Part shown: piece after piece, positions 61,301 to 64,000 of the stretch
How positions within the stretch are numbered: position 1 is the stretch's first letter
Layout: each line of letters begins with the position of its first letter
Source: Anaeramoeba flamelloides
Taxonomy: Eukaryota > Metamonada > Anaeramoebidae
DNA length: 64,000 nt
Direction: 5' to 3'
Assembly: GCA_027625915.1 (NCBI GenBank)
Contig: JANTQA010000076.1
Coordinates: forward strand, 1,178,001 to 1,242,000
Program-made: the position numbers and the translations under genes
The notes under the pieces: model-generated
Database searches by the model: none
The model's input: only the letters and a program-made list of their open reading frames with translations
What the model was told of the DNA's origin: nothing

Positions 61301-61413
61301 ACATTCTCTTTACTAGTACCCAAGTTCTCGTTATTTTCCTGTTTTTTTTTTAACATCATTTTCTCCTGATTCGTTGGTTCAGAATTCATTTTCGGTTGCT
61401 TAAAGTTAGTCAT
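58396..61413 (-). CDS. von Willebrand A domain protein (5' part of the vWFA/alpha-kinase gene)
   Basis: 1005 residues as read. Residues about 60-245 are an unrecognised compact region (FYVDVLWKKGI, VRISHHFKNLG, DLWILLSERS). About 250-400 is Gln/Lys/Asn-rich. A vWFA fold begins near 520: ICFLIDSSFS keeps the DxSxS metal site (D526), and HIYDALQAVANFSWGNGK with SIYHFCN matches the GLEAVxNLSW...HFADA segment of vWFA/alpha-kinase proteins, with D replaced by N. A Lys/Glu/Asn-repeat tract covers about 735-840. The frame then runs through a 26-A tract (Lys8, about 982-989) and stops at a TGA overlapping the ATG of the alpha-kinase frame. TGA ends no other gene here, and the two domains form one protein in Dictyostelium VwkA, so I infer a single gene with a length error or slippage at the A tract. 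A micro-intron is the alternative. Confidence 0.72.
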   Translation of the reverse strand: MTNFKQPKMNSEPTNQEKMMLKKKQENNENLGTSKENVLGVTSKLEPIDNDSKIEPKKKDSRFYVDVLWKKGISTKTTISKMLTPITVDGLREEFDNLTEQPVTLVRISHHFKNLGRFIAGLPFAINKKNQDKIKEKAFYLVNIRQNVDLDLWILLSERSKTKVTKNPYQILSEEEIYTRNLNTQGMRFLHQTKGVKIGFSYTLHNLRQTLKQKFSLKDPVMKFQSESRELVDVYKLIYNLTEEFFLLKSKKEETTNKYLENNFLPKEKEQEQEQVQVQQSQIQKQNGNETEKQKNKEKEKQKHIETKPQIQQNYYHTKAGSSTQQNLTKNQNLRSTKPSEQGRLLETITKTKSNKANKANNQQDLLDSKTLQVNGQGARSKTDFTNKDETIQNNDYHIIIDNENEIFNENRKTNFLRTGNQKVEQQIKAVRNLKKLYIAYDRILSIQSETIKRKNKNKATHLIRQKSDPNYFENDSFRDQQYNLRLFYDQNQKPAKNQRETKRKKYYIKHIDGSLFVHKICFLIDSSFSDFLNLKELIVNKMNQIIQMLEGSPVSLDYSYINYFSQNAKNRNIYYKNFSSDEWVRRRLQKKQRFHIYDALQAVANFSWGNGKLTSIYHFCNTEKQNRRYKLKKRHLNDILLLRKKNIRYYMIELMNKEKIKNREKINLQKNFCGIDKIFNHGKRNPIHYRNYYKPKLIIKTRGELTKTRNILNYGNSNSKIINKININNTDNNDNKNNNTNKENEKGKEEEEEEENVEEKNENEKENENENEKENEKENENENEKEKENEKENENEKENENENENGDGKEKGNENENDNEKENEKQKKKEKGKVKERDDENQNNTSNNNQKITSKNKGMINQENNNTVNLYDYETNNIVNILDYNHFSDLWTEIFDYIPKKIYNKSNLNTHPNQDQKHFKLFNIKNDKKFKNKEILDNISNYYKYHYRDIFHDLNTMNTLKAIPRYEKVDCFYYRDEVGVKKKKKKKKTKTKKNKIHLNSKKKK
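58446..58471 (-). repeat. 26-nt A homopolymer in coding sequence
   Basis: This A run on the coding strand separates the vWFA and alpha-kinase frames. A second run of nine A lies at 58403-58411, just before the overlap. Both are places where length errors or polymerase slippage are expected. Confidence 0.95.
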
Positions 61414-62176
61414 AGTTGAAGTTTGGTTTGTATTTTTTTACTTTGTGGACAAGCTCGTCCAAAAATAAAAAAATATTCTTTTTTCGTCAATTATTTTATA
61501 CTCTAATTTATTACAAAAGGCACAAATTGTTTATTCTTATTAGTGGGTTATATGTTCCAGCGTTATTGTTTTTATTTTGTCTTCTCAATTCAACCTTCTT
61601 GTTATATTTTGGTTTATTTTCTAAACAAAAATTAGAAATTTTAATTTTTTTTGAAAATTTTGAAATAGAAAAAAATAAATTTGAAAAGTTTGAACAAATC
61701 GATACTTTTTGGACATAAGTAGACAACTGAATTTCATTGAATTGTCCTTTTTAGATTTGAAAAGTTTTATATTTAAAAGGTTATTAAAATTAGCTCTGAA
61801 AACAGAATTGAGAGACTTTGTTTTGGTAAATTTTCTCTCTTTTTGAAATGAATTATTTTAAAACCCAAGGTTATCTATATTAAACCAATTAGTTCTGAAA
61901 ATTACTCAAAAACTAAAATCGTATATTTTTTGATGAGCAATTTTTTTTATCAAAATTTTTATTTTTTTGATTCAAGTCTCTGAGGTTTGTTAGAGAATTC
62001 TTCTGAAAGAAAGGTTGAGTCGAATAATACTCCATTGGCTATTTGAATTGATTTAATGTTGTGATCACTTATTATCTGTTTTGTCTATTCTTATTGTGAA
62101 ATTATGAAACAATTTCTGAAAAAATTTACTCAACTTTTAAGTTTGGTAACTACTGTGAATTGTAAAATAAAGAGAT

Positions 62177-62351
62177 CAAAATTTTCATTCAGCTTTCCTC
62201 AAAAAAGGCTCCGTTCTGAATGAGAATATAATCATCAAAGAACCCAATTCTAAATTGGTTTTAATAATTTAAAGCTATTTATGGAATTAAAAATTGAAAT
62301 TTTACTTGATTTTTAAAATCTTTTTTTTTGGAAAGCTGAATGAAAATTTTG
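62177..62351. repeat. 175-bp foldback with perfect 22-bp arms
   Basis: Positions 62177-62198 are the exact reverse complement of 62330-62351 (core ATTTTCATTCAGCTTTCC). Perfect arms in a decayed background suggest a recent small element or a functional hairpin. Confidence 0.8.
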
Positions 62352-63589
62352 TTCAATTTATTTTACAACAAATAGTAACATCAAACTTGATGTTAATCAA
62401 GAATTTGGAAAGAAAAAGATACATTGTAGTTTTTTTGATAAAAAGATTTGACTTTATGACTATATTTGCAATTGAAATTTAGAATATCAGGTATTTTAGA
62501 AATAGGTTGATGCTTTGGAAATCTCACAATTTAGAATTTCGGTCTTTATCCGATTAATCCTTGAAAATTTTTTGATAAATTTTTTTAAAAAGATTATCGT
62601 CATTTTCTGTTGAAAAAAAACCAGTTCTTGTCAAAATTTAATGAGAGACTACAACCACAACTTATACGGTTTTTCCTACTGTTATTATCAAATTTAAAAA
62701 AAAATACAATGTATCTAACTGTCTCAAAAATAAAGAGATAAAATAAATAAAACTCAAGATTCTCATGATCATATTATCGAGAGAAGATCTTGATTTTTTT
62801 TCTCCCGTTAATACAACCGTTGGATACTTATTTGATATCTGAAATAAAAAATTTCAATTATAATTTGGAAATGACTGTAGTGGGATTGAAGAAGGAAACC
62901 ATGAAATATTTTTCCCAAATTTTTCTGTTGTACTTACTTCTAAAAAAGAAGATTGAAAAAAAACAACTTTTGAGAACCTTTTCCTGATATTTATTTTTAG
63001 AACTCTAAGTCATGGCTCATAAATAGTATTATTTATCTTGATGTAGTCATTAGGTTGAGAGGGCTTAAAAATTATTTTTCTACATAAAAATGAAGAAAAA
63101 TGAATAAACCTCGGATTATTGTTATTTATTTTCAGATTACCTGGTTAGAATTTAATTAAATTTGATAAAGGGTTAGGGTATCGTATGAAATTCACCAAAT
63201 CACCCTTTTCTATGAGAAAATTATTTTTTCTTTATTAATTAATTAATTTTTTCAATTTTTTTTATATAAATAAAGTATAAATTGGTTAATTGTTCAAAAT
63301 AAAATTTTCATTTAGATCATTGAATAACAAAATTCCTTAAAACATTTACAACAACAAACCAAGCCAATTTATCTTCAAACTAATAATTGTGCTTTAAGAG
63401 GAATAAAAACAATAAAAAAAATTATCACAATAAAATTGATTAAATTTCCCATTTTTTTTTTTTTTATTTATTGTGAGAAAGGAGTAATCAACGAAAATTT
63501 ACTAAATAAAATAGAGAAGAAAAATAACTAAAATATTAAAGTAAAAAAAAAATATTATATCATTTACATGACCAAATTAAAAATTATAC

Positions 63590-64000
63590 ACTGTCGTTAG
63601 GTTTTTTTGCGTTTTATATTTATTTGGAAGATCGAAAGATTTTCTTTAGGTTTTTTTGAGTTTTCTATTTATTTGGACAATCTTTCGATTTTCGTTAGGT
63701 TTTTTTTTACTTTAGAAATAAACCCAAAATTTTAATAAATTTTCTGTTTATTTCTAAAGTAAAAAAAAACCTAGAACACTTCACAAATAAAATAGAAAAC
63801 CCCAAGAAGACCTAGACACTCGGTGGCACTTGATGATACACCGCCCTGGAACAGGAGAAGTAAAAACCAGATAGAAAGATCATTAGTAATAAATAAAGAT
63901 TCCACAAATTGTGATTAATAAATTAGTATTCCACTTTGGTTAGGTTTTTTTAATTTTAAAGAATGGAGTTAAAATCTCTGATCTTCCTGAATTCTTTTGA
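63590..64000. repeat. CCTAACG interspersed repeat, cut by the window end
   Basis: CGTTAGGTTTTTT blocks, CACTTCACAAATAAAATAGA and CTAGACACTCGGTGGCACTT follow the order seen at 29715-31105. The tail at 63940-64000 resembles 2480-2530. Confidence 0.55.

Larger units (their letters stand above)
61414..64000. other. Interval upstream of the vWFA gene, to the window end
   Basis: No gene was recognised. It holds a foldback repeat at 62177-62351 and, from 63590, the CCTAACG repeat running off the end. Open frames at 61416, 62294 and 62790 are short and unlike any family. Confidence 0.5.

Noticed and set aside
61416-61718. 100-codon plus-strand frame opposite the vWFA start
   Set aside because: It starts at a non-ATG codon in the presumed promoter and is A/T-composition driven.
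1-64000. CRISPR arrays, rRNA, bacterial operons
   Set aside because: The repeats are inverted or transposon-like without regular spacers, genes carry spliceosomal introns, and no rRNA-like conserved blocks were seen.

Overview
This window is nuclear DNA from a very AT-rich eukaryotic microbe. Intergenic DNA is dominated by A/T homopolymers, introns are mostly short (107-252 bp, GTA...TAG), and low-complexity Asn/Lys/Glu runs sit inside proteins. A von Willebrand A plus alpha-kinase-like gene, a BTB fusion and a HECT fusion point to an amoeboid protist such as Amoebozoa or Anaeramoebae. The sequence alone does not fix the lineage. VDAC and a Lon protease with a presequence show that mitochondria or derived organelles are present. 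Every intact reading frame ends in TAA.

Layout: 975-4717 (+) is the 3' two-thirds of an importin-alpha gene with one 2.46-kb intron. 6782-7891 (-) is a two-exon VDAC porin. 12824-15931 (+) is a two-exon mitochondrial Lon protease. 17243-18754 (-) is a BTB-BACK protein with a Rossmann-like C-terminal domain. 27193-27405 (+) is ribosomal protein eL29. 33268-33339 (-) is tRNA-Val(AAC). 38294-43317 (+) is an ankyrin, coiled-coil, pseudokinase and HECT ubiquitin-ligase fusion, with two apparent 3-nt exons. 48101-49031 (-) is a decayed HMG-CoA synthase. It lies head-to-head with an intact squalene synthase at 50448-51701 (+). 57569-61413 (-) is a vWFA/alpha-kinase-like gene split by a frame change near a 26-nt A run.

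Between the genes lies a dense layer of short DNA-transposon relics. Tc1/mariner-like MITEs with TA target duplications (several families), a Harbinger-like MITE with a TTA duplication, and a 1.2-kb element with subterminal ATCGCGAT arrays can be delimited to the base. Several are nested in one another, which gives relative ages. One further interspersed family carries an unclassified coding remnant. The intervals 51702-57568 and most of 61414-63590 and 43318-48100 hold no recognisable gene.

The genes do not form one pathway. Two links stand out: two sterol/isoprenoid-pathway loci stand head-to-head, one dead and one alive, and two separate signalling proteins carry kinase folds that have lost catalytic residues. 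The best candidates for something undescribed are the ankyrin-pseudokinase-HECT protein with its micro-exons and the BTB fusion with a bacterial-type C-terminal domain.
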